A DNA stretch of 64,000 nucleotides from Poriferisulfidus sp965221375 (GTDB lineage Bacteria; Pseudomonadota; Gammaproteobacteria; Poriferisulfidales; Poriferisulfidaceae). Location: contig OZ244883.1 in the NCBI GenBank assembly GCA_965221375.1, positions 124,001 to 188,000 on the forward strand. The letters are read 5' to 3'. Positions 34,381 through 44,400 of this stretch are shown piece by piece (within the stretch, counting starts at the first letter, position 1; the number at the start of each line of letters is the position of its first letter). The notes beneath the pieces were generated by a model. That model was not told the DNA's origin, ran no database searches, and was given only the letters and a program-made list of their open reading frames with translations. The position numbers and the translations under genes are program-made.

Positions 34381-35232
34381 ATGAACCATTTCAAATCATG
34401 CATCGCCTTGGTGATGCTCCTGTTTTGGGCCGCAGTTCCGGCTCGCGCAGAAATGGACCTGTCCGCCAATCTCGGCATCATGTCCGATTACATCTACCGT
34501 GGCTTTCATCAGAGTGATGCTGTCGCCAATGGCGGATTGGACTTGACCACCGGCCCGTTTTACCTCGGCACCTGGGTGGCCGACCTCGACTCCGGCAGCG
34601 GCATGGAAATCGATGTCTACGGCGGCCTGAGCTGGGAATTCGACAACGGCATGTCGGCCTACGTCGGCTACACCGCTTACCGCTACACCGAAGACGATTC
34701 GGGCAGCGAAGAGGCGGTCTCCATGGAATATGTGAACGATAACGGCGTGCTGACGACCGGCACGGTCTATTCGCACACGGATGGCTCTTCCTTAGTTCTG
34801 ACCGATGCGGAATTTGATGCTCGGACTGACAAAAGCAGCCTGACCATGGTGACCGAGTGTGTCGGCGGCGGTTTCGATTCCGACTACGATGAAATCAACC
34901 TGGGCGTGGCTTACGCCAAGGACGATTTCTCGGTCAGTCTGGACTACGCCATCGGCGAGCATGAAAACGAGCATGCCTGCAGTTCGGAAGAAAACGACTA
35001 CGACATCGCAACCTTGACGCTCGATTACAAAGGCGCTTTCGTGACCTTCGGCACCTACGGCATCAGTGAAGATGACACGGCTGCCGGTGAGCCCGAAGGC
35101 GATTACTTTGAAATCGGCTATGCGACGACGATCAGCGATCTGGACTTCAGCATCTACGTGGTGGATTCCGATGAGGACATCGACGATGAAACCCGTCTGG
35201 TGCTGACCATCGGATACGGCTTCGGACTGTAA
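34381..35232 (+). CDS. TorF-family putative outer-membrane porin
   Basis: 283 residues with a signal peptide ending ARA-EM. The mature protein starts DLSANLGIMSDYIYRGFHQSD, the hallmark of the TorF (TIGR02001) family, and consists of amphipathic beta strands ending in LVLTIGYGFGL with a terminal hydrophobic residue, as for a beta barrel. It is strongly acidic, with many Asp and Glu in loops. Function of the family is not established. Confidence 0.82.
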   Translation: MNHFKSCIALVMLLFWAAVPARAEMDLSANLGIMSDYIYRGFHQSDAVANGGLDLTTGPFYLGTWVADLDSGSGMEIDVYGGLSWEFDNGMSAYVGYTAYRYTEDDSGSEEAVSMEYVNDNGVLTTGTVYSHTDGSSLVLTDAEFDARTDKSSLTMVTECVGGGFDSDYDEINLGVAYAKDDFSVSLDYAIGEHENEHACSSEENDYDIATLTLDYKGAFVTFGTYGISEDDTAAGEPEGDYFEIGYATTISDLDFSIYVVDSDEDIDDETRLVLTIGYGFGL

Positions 35233-35308
35233 GTCGCGTTTTCGAAGTGGCCGGTTGCGTGGTTTGTGCAACCTCTGGAATAAAACGCCGTCGGCCACTT
35301 CACCTTTC

Positions 35309-35340
35309 CCCGCCCGATTTCTATGTCGGGCGGGCCCTTT
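35309..35340 (+). terminator. Terminator after the TorF-family gene
   Basis: CCCGCCCGA (35309-35317) pairs with TCGGGCGGG (35326-35334), a 9-bp stem with an 8-nt loop, followed by CCCTTTATTT. It could also serve the convergent Fic gene in part. Confidence 0.8.
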
Positions 35341-36469
35341 ATTTAAAAAACGTCTTTTTCAGGCGGTAGTTGGTGCTGCGCCCTCCGCTGAGGTTCTGGG
35401 CGAGAATGCCCCAATCCTTGAGTTTTTGAATATCGCGCAATGCGGTGTCAGTTGAACACCCGGCCCATTTCGCATATTTCGAAGTGCTCATTGACTTTTT
35501 GAGCTCTTTGCCCCACATATCTTTGTCCCACATATCTTTGACCACTTTTTTTTGCCGCTCGTTAATCCGATATTGATTGACATAACCCCAAAATTGCGCC
35601 TTGGACACCGGCTGGGCCAACGTTGATTGCGCGTGATCGACCGCGCGTCCGAAACAGTCCACATACCATTCCAACCAATCGGTGATTTCCGGCGCACTGC
35701 GTTGCTGCTGTTCGAGTTGGCGATAGTAGTTTTTGCGTTCCACTTTAATTTGCGCCGACACACTGTAAAAACGATTTGGCAACCGATCTGCTCGCGCCAA
35801 TACCAAATCCGCAAGGGCTCGACCAATCCGGCCATTACCATCCTCGAAAGGGTGAATCGTGACAAACCACAGATGCGCAATCCCCGCTTTCAACACCGGA
35901 TCCAAGGACGTGGGCTGCTCAAACCACTTGAGAAATTTCGCCATCTCCTTTTCAAGCCGATTCGCACTGGGTGCTTCAAAATGAATTTTCTCGCGCCCCC
36001 TCGGTCCCGACACCACCCGCATGGGGCCCGCTTTTTTCGGTCGCCAATCGCCTACGGTAATGGGATACCTGCTACTGCGGCCGGTGGGGAACAGTGCCGC
36101 GTGCCAGCTGCATATGCGTTCTTTGGTCAGAGGCTGAGAACACCTTTGAGTCGCATCCAGCACCATATCCACCATCCCCTCCACTTCGCGGCTGGCCGGC
36201 ACGGGGTTTGCGACGTCCATGCCAAGTCGGTAGGCGATGGAAGAGTGCACTTCATCAGAAGGAAGAGTCTCCCCTTCGATTGCCGCGGACTGGACGGCCT
36301 CTTGAATAAGCGTGGCGAGACATGCCTCACGCTTGAATTCGAAGCCCAAGTTTTCCATTTTCCCGAGCAGGCGCCCTTGACGGTGCCGAACATCGGCGAG
36401 TTTTGCGATTAGACGATTTGCATCAAAAGTAAACGCTGGCCATTGAGAGTGTTTGTGAATCCACATCAT
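35339..36469 (-). CDS. Fic/DOC family AMPylase, class II
   Basis: 376 residues from ATG 36469 (ATG 36466 fits the GGAG better). Central Fic motif HPFEDGNGRIGR is complete. An N-terminal SAAIEGE matches the inhibitory (S/T)xxxE(G/N) helix, so it is a class II, self-inhibited Fic protein. The C-terminus looks like a winged helix (YAKWAGCSTDTALRDIQKLKDWGIL). A 15-bp tandem duplication (35512-35541) repeats KDMW twice. The target is unknown. Confidence 0.88.
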   Translation of the reverse strand: MMWIHKHSQWPAFTFDANRLIAKLADVRHRQGRLLGKMENLGFEFKREACLATLIQEAVQSAAIEGETLPSDEVHSSIAYRLGMDVANPVPASREVEGMVDMVLDATQRCSQPLTKERICSWHAALFPTGRSSRYPITVGDWRPKKAGPMRVVSGPRGREKIHFEAPSANRLEKEMAKFLKWFEQPTSLDPVLKAGIAHLWFVTIHPFEDGNGRIGRALADLVLARADRLPNRFYSVSAQIKVERKNYYRQLEQQQRSAPEITDWLEWYVDCFGRAVDHAQSTLAQPVSKAQFWGYVNQYRINERQKKVVKDMWDKDMWGKELKKSMSTSKYAKWAGCSTDTALRDIQKLKDWGILAQNLSGGRSTNYRLKKTFFK

Positions 36470-36539
36470 AATCTCCGCTAATATTGCGGTGATTATATCA
36501 CATATTCGCCGCATTTTATGCGGTGAATATCGAGGCTAT

Positions 36540-37250
36540 TCACCGCAACAAGAATTTACCGAGAAACCGCACCGCCACGGCCGAAATACCAAAGCAGGCC
36601 ACCAGAAACGGTCCCGCCGGCAGATCTGCGGCAGCGGAAACCGGAATGGCCACGACCACTGCGGCAATCCCGGAAATCCAGGCGCGGGTGAGCACATAGT
36701 CGTCGCCGCTGCGCGCGGCAAGCGCCGGCAGAATCAGGCTCGCGAACACCACATAGATTCCCACAAGCTGAACCGACGCCGTGATCGCAATCGCGAACAG
36801 AACGAAGAAGCTGGTGCCGCCCCGCAGTCGCGGGCACAGCGCCCACAGCACCGCCACCAGGGCGAAGGCCGGCATGAAAGCTGCGATGTCGCTCCAAGTG
36901 ACGAAGAGAATCTGCCCCGACAGGACGTGCACCAACTCCGCTCCGCCATGCGGGTCGTTGGCGAGCGCCAACAGAGTCACCGATGCCGCAAGAATGAAGC
37001 AGGCGCCGATAACCGCCTCTTGCTCGTCATTCGCCTTGCACTCGATCCAACGGAAGAACAATGCGATGCCGATGCCGGCGGCGAAAGCGGCCGACTGCAG
37101 CACCGCCGGGAACGGTTCGTCCAGCCACAGCCCGAGCAGGATGACCGCAAGCCCGACCACCTGCGCGGTCGCCAGGTCTATGAATACGATGCCGCGCTTC
37201 AGAACCTCGATACCAAGCGGCGCGTGGATCGCGGCGACCACCGCTGCCAC
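36540..37250 (-). CDS. Metal ABC transporter permease, ZnuB-like
   Basis: At least 236 residues, with about seven membrane helices; APLGIEVLKRGIVFIDLATAQVVGL and the later GGAELVHVLSGQILFVTWSD fit the ZnuB/MntB family (each cited here by its conserved start). GTG 37250 is the first canonical start, but the frame stays open upstream with family-like residues IDFDLLLVVAPAFAV to 37292, just 6 nt after a GGAGGAGG. Translation may start at a non-AUG codon there, overlapping znuA. The ATPase partner is not in this cluster. Confidence 0.78.
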   Translation of the reverse strand: MAAVVAAIHAPLGIEVLKRGIVFIDLATAQVVGLAVILLGLWLDEPFPAVLQSAAFAAGIGIALFFRWIECKANDEQEAVIGACFILAASVTLLALANDPHGGAELVHVLSGQILFVTWSDIAAFMPAFALVAVLWALCPRLRGGTSFFVLFAIAITASVQLVGIYVVFASLILPALAARSGDDYVLTRAWISGIAAVVVAIPVSAAADLPAGPFLVACFGISAVAVRFLGKFLLR

Positions 37251-37281
37251 AGCGAAGGCGGGGGCGACAACGAGGAGCAGA

Positions 37282-38199
37282 TCAAAGTCGATCGTGTGCC
37301 TCCTCCAACAGGGTCAGGGTGACCTCGAACAGCGAGAAGAGGTCATCGACTTCGGGAAGCCCGCCCACCGTAAAGGGAAGCTCCACCTCCGGAATGCCGG
37401 TCTGCTCGGAGAGCCAACGTGCCGCATCGTCAGGCTCGTGCGGTGCCCGCAGGATTGCTTTGACGTCGGCACCGCGTACGCGGTCCAAAACCTGCTGCAG
37501 ATGCGCCGCCGAGGGGGGAATCCCCGGAGCCCGCTCCAGCGTGGTGACCTGCTCCAACCCGCTCCAGCGCAGGAAATAAACCCACGCCTCGTGCTGGACC
37601 ACCACCTTCATGCCCCGAAGCGCCGCGGCGCGCTCGCTCCAACGCTCTGATGCTTCCGCCCAGCGGGTCTGAAAGGATTCCAGCCGGGCACGATACGCAT
37701 CCGCACGGGACGGATTGATGTGCGCGAGACGTTCGGCCAGTACGTTCGCCAGGATTGCCAGGTTCCGAGGGTCCAGATGAACGTGCGGATTGCCGCTCGG
37801 GTGAATGTCACCAAGGCTGCGGTCAAGAGTCTCCGGCCGATCGAGGACGGTCACATGTTCCGCCGCAATGAGATGGCCCGGCTGCCCGGGCTGGATCGCC
37901 TGTCCGGCGCCGCGCTGCATCAGCAAGGGCAGCCATCCGACCTCAAGTTCGGCACCGGAACAGATTAGCAAATCGGCGCGTCGGATCTGTGCAATCAAGC
38001 TGGGCCGCGCCCGGATATAGTGGGGGTCCTGCCTGCCATGCGTGGCGGAGTAGACACTGACGTCACTGCCGCCGACAGCCTCCGCAAGCGCCGCCCATTC
38101 GGGCTCGCAGGCGAAGACGCGAACCTCCGCCTTCGCTGGCGCTCCCGCGGTGGCGATGCCGAGGACGATTGCCGTCGCTAAGACTCGTTTCAAATTCAC
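37282..38199 (-). CDS. znuA: Zinc ABC transporter substrate-binding protein (ZnuA-like)
   Basis: 305 residues with signal peptide ending AKA-EV. Cluster A-I solute-binding fold with the metal histidines expected in THGRQDPHYI, GNPHVHLDP and VQHEAWVYF, and an acidic residue in PEVDDLFS. There is no His-rich loop here; the adjacent outer-membrane protein has one instead. Followed by the permease gene with overlap. Confidence 0.82.
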   Translation of the reverse strand: MNLKRVLATAIVLGIATAGAPAKAEVRVFACEPEWAALAEAVGGSDVSVYSATHGRQDPHYIRARPSLIAQIRRADLLICSGAELEVGWLPLLMQRGAGQAIQPGQPGHLIAAEHVTVLDRPETLDRSLGDIHPSGNPHVHLDPRNLAILANVLAERLAHINPSRADAYRARLESFQTRWAEASERWSERAAALRGMKVVVQHEAWVYFLRWSGLEQVTTLERAPGIPPSAAHLQQVLDRVRGADVKAILRAPHEPDDAARWLSEQTGIPEVELPFTVGGLPEVDDLFSLFEVTLTLLEEAHDRL

Positions 38200-38208
38200 C
38201 GAATCACC

Positions 38209-39627
38209 TCAAAAAGCATGCGCGGCATGGGCGCCGATACTCATGATGTACTGCAGCAGGAACTGATTGTCGTGCCGGCCGTGGGCGAGTTCTTCCCGGT
38301 TGTATTGGAACCTGATTCGTCCGAACTCGCTATTGGTCCAGTCGAACATTAACGCGAATGCGCTGGGATCGTGGTGAAGCCCTGCCTCGTCAGGCGGAGT
38401 AAGCTGCGAATAGCGCAGCGCGGCGCGCCATTGGGGCAGGAATTTGTAGACCGCCTGCGCGTACCAACCTCGGGAAGTCGCATCGAAATACTCGGTCTCG
38501 ATTACTCCTTCTTCTTCCAGAGAGTAGGTGCCGTCTTCCTTGCGCCAGAAATATTCGCCCTGGAAGATCCACTCCCGATCCCGTGCGTTGCCGGTCGGCG
38601 CGAAAGTGCCCCGGAAGTCGACTCCGTAGATCCGCGCATCACCGGTGAAGGTGCCTGCCGAGAAAAACTCATGCTCCTCATGTTCCTCCTCATCATGGGC
38701 ATCTCCACCCTCGTCCATGTGCTCATCCGCATGTTCGTCATGCGCGTGCTCGGGACCACGGTTGTGAGCTTTGCCGCTCAGTCCGTATCCGCCAATCCGC
38801 CATGCGCCGTCGCGGCCGATATCGCCGCCCAGCCGGGCATAAGCGGACCATGCGTCGAACCCATCTTCCGAACCACCGAACGGCGTATCGCCGCCGCGAA
38901 AGATACCGCCGCCGATCTCGGTGTACAAATCGGTCGGCAAGACCATGGAAAGTTCAACCCCGTCGTCGTTGTAACCATAGTCGAGGAACGTTCGGTACGG
39001 TAGCGGACGATCGGCAAAATCATCGCTGTGCGCGTGATGCTCGTTCAGGTAACCGAAGGTCCAAAGGGCGCGGCCGGCCTTGATCCTTACACCCTCAGGT
39101 AAACCAGCACCGGGAAGGGTCTGGATATACGCCTCCTCCACTTCAACCTCATCGGCTCCGTCGCCATGGCTGGCCAGGCCCAAAGTGAGACTGCCGAAGA
39201 ACTTGTCGTCGACGTTACTGGAAGCCGTGATCTCGCTATGGCCCAGCGACAGCCCGCGCGAAGGCCGTTCCCCTTCGTGGCCGAACTGGAACCCGGGGAT
39301 ATTCGACTCGTCGCTGGAAAAGTCGGTCGCCAAGCCGGTCAGAATGACTCCGAGCGCCGGGTTGAACGTATTGTCCGACTTCGCTTTCGACGTATACGCG
39401 GGGGTTGCGGCTACCGCTTCCGCGGCTTTGCTCTTCTGCTCCAGCTTCGAAATCTGGCTTTCGAGGGCCTGGATGCGCGATTCATAATCACGCCGGAGCG
39501 CCTCGATCTGGCGGGCCAGCTCCGCCGCCGTCGGCTGATCCGCCGATTGCGCATCAGTGAGGATCGCCACAAACAGGGCGGGGGTCGCGACGGCCGCGAC
39601 CAGAATAAATTTCAGGATTTTAGACAC
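38209..39627 (-). CDS. Outer-membrane protein with His/Glu-rich loop, zinc-uptake associated
   Basis: About 472 residues from GTG 39627, preceded by CGGAG; GTG 39648 is the longer option. A signal peptide is followed by a coiled coil (ARQIEALRRDYESRIQALES...) and a porin-like beta barrel. A central loop (about bases 38660-38765) is packed with His, Asp and Glu (EHAHDEHADEHMDEGGDAH), likely metal binding. Directly upstream of znuA, so it probably passes zinc across the outer membrane; the exact role is inferred. Confidence 0.72.
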   Translation of the reverse strand: MSKILKFILVAAVATPALFVAILTDAQSADQPTAAELARQIEALRRDYESRIQALESQISKLEQKSKAAEAVAATPAYTSKAKSDNTFNPALGVILTGLATDFSSDESNIPGFQFGHEGERPSRGLSLGHSEITASSNVDDKFFGSLTLGLASHGDGADEVEVEEAYIQTLPGAGLPEGVRIKAGRALWTFGYLNEHHAHSDDFADRPLPYRTFLDYGYNDDGVELSMVLPTDLYTEIGGGIFRGGDTPFGGSEDGFDAWSAYARLGGDIGRDGAWRIGGYGLSGKAHNRGPEHAHDEHADEHMDEGGDAHDEEEHEEHEFFSAGTFTGDARIYGVDFRGTFAPTGNARDREWIFQGEYFWRKEDGTYSLEEEGVIETEYFDATSRGWYAQAVYKFLPQWRAALRYSQLTPPDEAGLHHDPSAFALMFDWTNSEFGRIRFQYNREELAHGRHDNQFLLQYIMSIGAHAAHAF

Positions 39628-39663
39628 GTTGATACTCCGTAGATGCACGGCCTTGAATCGACC

Positions 39664-39686
39664 GTAACGAAATATTATAACGTAAC
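39664..39686. promoter_or_regulatory. Candidate Zur operator
   Basis: GTAACGAAATATTATAAC followed by GTAAC is an AT-rich near-palindrome resembling gammaproteobacterial Zur boxes. It lies 37 bp upstream of the outer-membrane-protein/znuA operon. Confidence 0.5.
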
Positions 39687-39707
39687 TGATATTGGTTGTG
39701 CTTTCGC

Positions 39708-40946
39708 TTAGTTCCCTATCCGTCTTGAGCGTTTTGCGATGAGGGCGGTGATTTCATTAAACACATCAGAGGCCAGCCCGTCTGCTTCCAGTTCTGCTTT
39801 CAAACTCGGCACTGCGTCTCTCATTTTTTCTGTCATCGTTTTGATCTGCCGACCGACCACCGATTGCGCGGCCTTGGTGTCTGCCACCAGCCGGTGGAAA
39901 TGTCGTACGCGCACATCTTTGGGTCGATATTTGCCGCCGATTTTCATCGCCATTTTCTCGGACAAGTCCGGGTAAATCGCGGTGCTCAACAAATCATACG
40001 CCGGTGCCAGCTCGGGCTTGGGACCCTTGTAGAGCAGCGAGAAATTCTTGCCGTGAGCGTCGGCATTTCCAATCAGATAATTGAACAGAACGACATTCAA
40101 AAACTTAATCTGATCCGCGGCCGGTCGCGCTGCGTGTTTCGTAATCATGTCCTGACACGCGGCGATATTGGGTCCCCCTTCGCGTTCGTATTTGATTTCG
40201 GACGCAATGCCCAAGGCCTGACAAAAATCCTCCTGATGGATACGGGTGACAGCGCCCTCTTTATCGACTTGGCGGTCATAGCGTTCGACAAGATAGTAGG
40301 GGATGTCCTCCACAAAATGCAGGGACGCTTCCGGCACATCAATCCCGACCATTTTGGCCAGTTTCATGCAGAACAATTCGTTATGGGTGCTGTCTTTTAC
40401 ATAATCAATCACAGGTTTCAGGACATGCGTCGTCGGCGCACCGCCTTTGATCAACAAGACGCGCCCATCACGAAACCCGACCGCCAACTTGTCCTGCGCT
40501 CCCGCCAAAGATAAACGGTAGCCCTCATCCCCCGCCAGCATGGGACGGCGTTTAATCAGATCTAACACCTCTTTCAATCGCACATGATCCAGGACTTCAA
40601 CATCGTCTGAAACCTCGGCGGGTTTCTCCCCGTGAGGATATAACGCCAACGCTCCCGCACAATCACCTCCAATGGCTTCCAGCAAGGCAAAGGGATTCCT
40701 TTCAGACAATCCCAGATACTTCGCCAAGCGCTCCCGCACGCTTTCCTCGGGCAACAGACCGGAAAAGAACGCGCTGACCTGCGTGCCTTTGAATGTTTCA
40801 GCACGCAACGGCAGTGAAAGCGATATCCCGTAGGAAGCCGTACTCAAATAACCCGCATCGTAGGTGAACGCCAACTCACCTCCGTCCGTCTGCTCAAGAC
40901 TCCCTGCCAGGTTTTCCTGCAGATAAACGTCTAAAATCCGGCTCAC
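39708..40946 (-). CDS. hipA: HipA-family Ser/Thr kinase toxin
   Basis: 412 residues. The N-terminal subdomain (FSGLLPEESVRERLAKYLGLS) is followed by the kinase fold with SLAGAQDKLAV (nucleotide loop with the regulatory Ser), the catalytic NADAHGKNFSLL and the metal-binding LAPAYDLL. HipA toxins phosphorylate aminoacyl-tRNA synthetases such as GltX and cause growth arrest. Overlaps hipB by 4 bp. Confidence 0.93.
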   Translation of the reverse strand: MSRILDVYLQENLAGSLEQTDGGELAFTYDAGYLSTASYGISLSLPLRAETFKGTQVSAFFSGLLPEESVRERLAKYLGLSERNPFALLEAIGGDCAGALALYPHGEKPAEVSDDVEVLDHVRLKEVLDLIKRRPMLAGDEGYRLSLAGAQDKLAVGFRDGRVLLIKGGAPTTHVLKPVIDYVKDSTHNELFCMKLAKMVGIDVPEASLHFVEDIPYYLVERYDRQVDKEGAVTRIHQEDFCQALGIASEIKYEREGGPNIAACQDMITKHAARPAADQIKFLNVVLFNYLIGNADAHGKNFSLLYKGPKPELAPAYDLLSTAIYPDLSEKMAMKIGGKYRPKDVRVRHFHRLVADTKAAQSVVGRQIKTMTEKMRDAVPSLKAELEADGLASDVFNEITALIAKRSRRIGN

Positions 40947-41158
40947 AGTGTTTCACCGCCCGCCACCACATCCATTCCCAGCATCGACACCACGGTCAGC
41001 GCTTTGCCGATATGGCAGGACTCTTTGCCTTGCTCCAATTCGCGTATAAAGCGCACACCCACGCCCGTGGTGGCCGCCAACTGTTCTTGGGTCAAGCCCT
41101 GCTCTTTACGAGCGCGCTTCACAAGCATGCCCAGCTTTTGAATTTTGTGGTCAGCCAT
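40943..41158 (-). CDS. hipB: HipB-like XRE antitoxin
   Basis: 71 residues. Helix-turn-helix LVKRARKEQGLTQEQLAATTGVGVRFIRELEQGK (cited by residues 13-46 ends). Its stop overlaps hipA's ATG. Three operator boxes spaced 50 bp apart lie upstream, the first overlapping the -10. Confidence 0.9.
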   Translation of the reverse strand: MADHKIQKLGMLVKRARKEQGLTQEQLAATTGVGVRFIRELEQGKESCHIGKALTVVSMLGMDVVAGGETL

Positions 41159-41159
41159 A

Positions 41160-41281
41160 AATCAACCCTTTCGGGACGATTATAGCAAATGTAACGCTAA
41201 TATTTGATAAATAAACCCGAACGGGTTTATTCTAGCGTTTTAGGTAAGACTATTACCAAAATAATCCCGAACAGGTTGATT
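41160..41281 (-). promoter_or_regulatory. hipBA promoter with three evenly spaced operators
   Basis: Box 2 (41210-41231) is a perfect palindrome, AATAAACCCG and CGGGTTTATT around AA. Box 3 (41260-41281) has AATAATCCCG and CAGGTTGATT; box 1 (41160-41181) has AATCAACCCT and CGGGACGATT. Starts are exactly 50 bp apart. An extended -10 TGCTATAAT (41187-41179, minus) overlaps the inner end of box 1. Confidence 0.8.
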
Positions 41282-41439
41282 TATATCCTGTGCTTTCTCA
41301 TTGAGAACCACGAGCCGATAGGGCGGACTCGTGACATGAGCAAACTCTTCGAATGGACTAGAACCATTATGCTTTACTCATTTATGGGCGACTGCACTAG
41401 CAACTTTAATTTTTTGGATCAATACAAAGCTTCAGGCGG

Positions 41440-44400
41440 CTACTCAAATCCCAAACGGGCGCGAATTTCTTCTAATTTTTTCTTAAGTTCTGGCGGAATA
41501 TCTGTCTGCGGAAGTTTATTAAGTACTTCTTCCCATTCCTTCGCCCACATACGTTGTTCGGATGAATCTGGCTCTTCCAAATAGTAAATTACCAGCCGCG
41601 CTGCCGCTTCTGGATGATGCTGCAATATCTCGCTTCCTTTGAGTTCGTGTGTTACTTGATAGTGTTGCAGCGGAGGCCGTGGCAGCATTTTTATGGCCAA
41701 GCCAACTGCCTCCGGAAACACCGAAGTTAAGTGAGGCAGCCACCGTAGCATTGCTTCTATTTCGTTAGGATTGAGTCCACCCAGCACACCTGACAACCGA
41801 TTCTTCCAATAAGACTTGAGCCAACGTTGCCACCATTCTCGCTGGCGCTCTTCATCCATTCCGCGCAGGTGATGCTCTATACCAAACGCAAAAGAAAGTT
41901 TGTCTTCCTCTTCGCCAGAGGGGAAAAGCCCTGGAAGCCATTTACGCAAAGGATCGTCAATAAAATAACCGAGCATGGTGGTGTAGAGTTCGATAAACCG
42001 CTTTCGCTGGCGTTGAGAGAAACTCTTTATGTGTTTTACGGCCCGTAGAAACGCCTCTTCCAACAACTCCGCTACAGCAGGTGTAAGGCGCCCGTAAGTT
42101 ATAAAACCATCCCAAGCTGCTTGAAAATCTTCAGAATCTTCGTCCGCGGTAAACAATGGGAGTAGATTCTCTTTTGTCCATATCTCATCGACGGCTAGAA
42201 GGAAATTGAATTGGCCAGCGAGAACTGAGCGTCCGAGCCTGCCCGAAAGCGAAGAATTTTGCACAATTTCTGAAAATATTTGACGATATTCATCGCTGAG
42301 TTTATCGGGAGTCGGAACTTGTTTTCTTCTCCAGAGTAAAAACCCGCAGAGCCAAAATTCAGTAAGGACTCCTGCAGAGTGATTGATGGCGCGAAACAGC
42401 CAGTCTCCTTGCTCCTCGGGCAACTCGTCGGGTTGAAGGTTATACCAAAGAACCATACTGACCTCATTGGCCTCTGGGAGCAAGTTCCAGGCATAAGGTT
42501 TGCCACCGTCTCTTACCAGTGCATAAAGTGCATCAACAATTGCTCGTTCATGTTTAGGGTGTAATTCCGCCCGTGCCAGCCATTGAAGCACTTCTCTATG
42601 TTTCCCCTCATCCAGTTCCATTTCCGACCAGGCCCCTATCAAACCGGGCCAAAAGCCGACATCCCATTCCTCTGCCTTAGCTAGTTCCTTTGCTAGTCCA
42701 AGACCCCACTCGAAACACTTTTTCGCTGCTGCTGCAACCTCGGAAACGAGTCCTTGGAGGTCGGGGCCAAAAATTTCCTCTGTAGGCTGAAAGGATAGTA
42801 ACTTTGGAAGCCAATAGGTGGCTGGTTTATCCAGTAATTCCTCAGCAGTCCAAGGGCTTTCCCGGCCTACCACGCCTGACTCTACGTAACACAAGAAATC
42901 AGGATGATCTCTTGATTCGAATTGTGGATACTGGACCAGAACATCGTCCAGTGCTTGCTTGGTCAACGTACAACTAGGGGCTCCTCTATAAAGCCAATCG
43001 AACCAAACAAAACGATAGCGAGCGGTACGCCGTTCCTTGTCAAGGTCTCCCTCACCCGGACAACGATAAGCTAGCACAGCCTCGATAACTTTTTCTCGGC
43101 GTTCCAAGCTTGCCTTGGAATAAGCTTGTTGCATCGCCCGGAAAATCTCATGATGAACTGATTGATCGTGCAGACCTATGTGTTCTAAAAGCCAGTCGAC
43201 TTTTTCATCCGCCATCAAATCTATGCGCTCGGACAGTGCATGTGTTGCTAAACGACGCAACAGTGGGACCTCGCTGTCAGCAAATTGAACGCACCACCAA
43301 TCTGCCACTTTCTCCCGGTTTAGTGTCAACCAGTTAAGGCAGTCGCGCGCGATATCAATTAATACATTCAATGCATCAGGATAATTTTCATTCTGTTTGT
43401 GGGGCTCAATAGCTGGGCGTTCCGAGTTATAACCATCCGATTCGCGGTATGACTTTTGCCATAACCGCGCTATGCAGTCTCGCTCTTCCAAACGTGCCGC
43501 AATCCTGCTGAGCACGGGCTCCGCGGTTTTCGCCAAATTTGGCTTCAAGCCCTTTCCCCATAGTTCATTCAGTACATGGTGATCACCAATCGACAACACA
43601 TTTAATTTGACCCTCGAACTCGACTCAAGTAGCTCTGCGTGACTTTTTGAAAGATAGTCAAAGATCTGTAACAAACTTTCTAGCCTTTCATACTGGATGC
43701 AGCGTTCACCTACCCACAACAATATATCCGGATTAACTGCTTGTGGAGCAGTAATAAGTAACACCACAACCCAGCGCGATAAAATATTTTCGTCCTGCCA
43801 ATCCTGTTCGGCTAACCCAATCTTTCGAGCCAATTCCAACCAAAAGTTAGGGTGCAGATGCGTACCATGTTTAGCGATCAGCAAAAACAATTCATCGGCA
43901 TGTTCGCATGCAAAACTCTCAGCCAACCACTTCGCCAATATTTTGTCTTGTTCACTTAGGGGACCTGAACTGAAAAGGCTTTCTAAATGTCCGCGTTCAT
44001 CAAACCACACAACCCATTCAGGTGACCGCGCGGCTTCAGTGAAAAAACCAGTTGTTACTGCATCTTCAAGCGCGTACTCGACGGTGCCCGTATCTTCATC
44101 GTTTAGTAGGAGAAAGGGCTTTTGAGCAAGTTCACGCAGTTCTCGCTTCCAATCCAAGAATCCACGCCGAAACATAGCAGCCAGACTTTCGATACCCTTA
44201 TTAAGGGCACTATGATCATCTTCACTTGATTGCGGATACTTGACTGGCTCAATTCCTAGCATTGCCCATTGCCGAGAATTGTTTTCACCTGTCATAGCAA
44301 AAAGATGACTTGGCTTACGGCCACTCGATCCACTCCCTGTTAAGGCGCGGGCTAAATAGTTCATTATCGTGTCATCGTGACTGTAGCCAATAAACAAGAC

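Noticed and set aside
36489..37322. 277-codon plus-strand frame opposite the permease
   Set aside because: Low-complexity, charged, antisense to a well-supported membrane protein.
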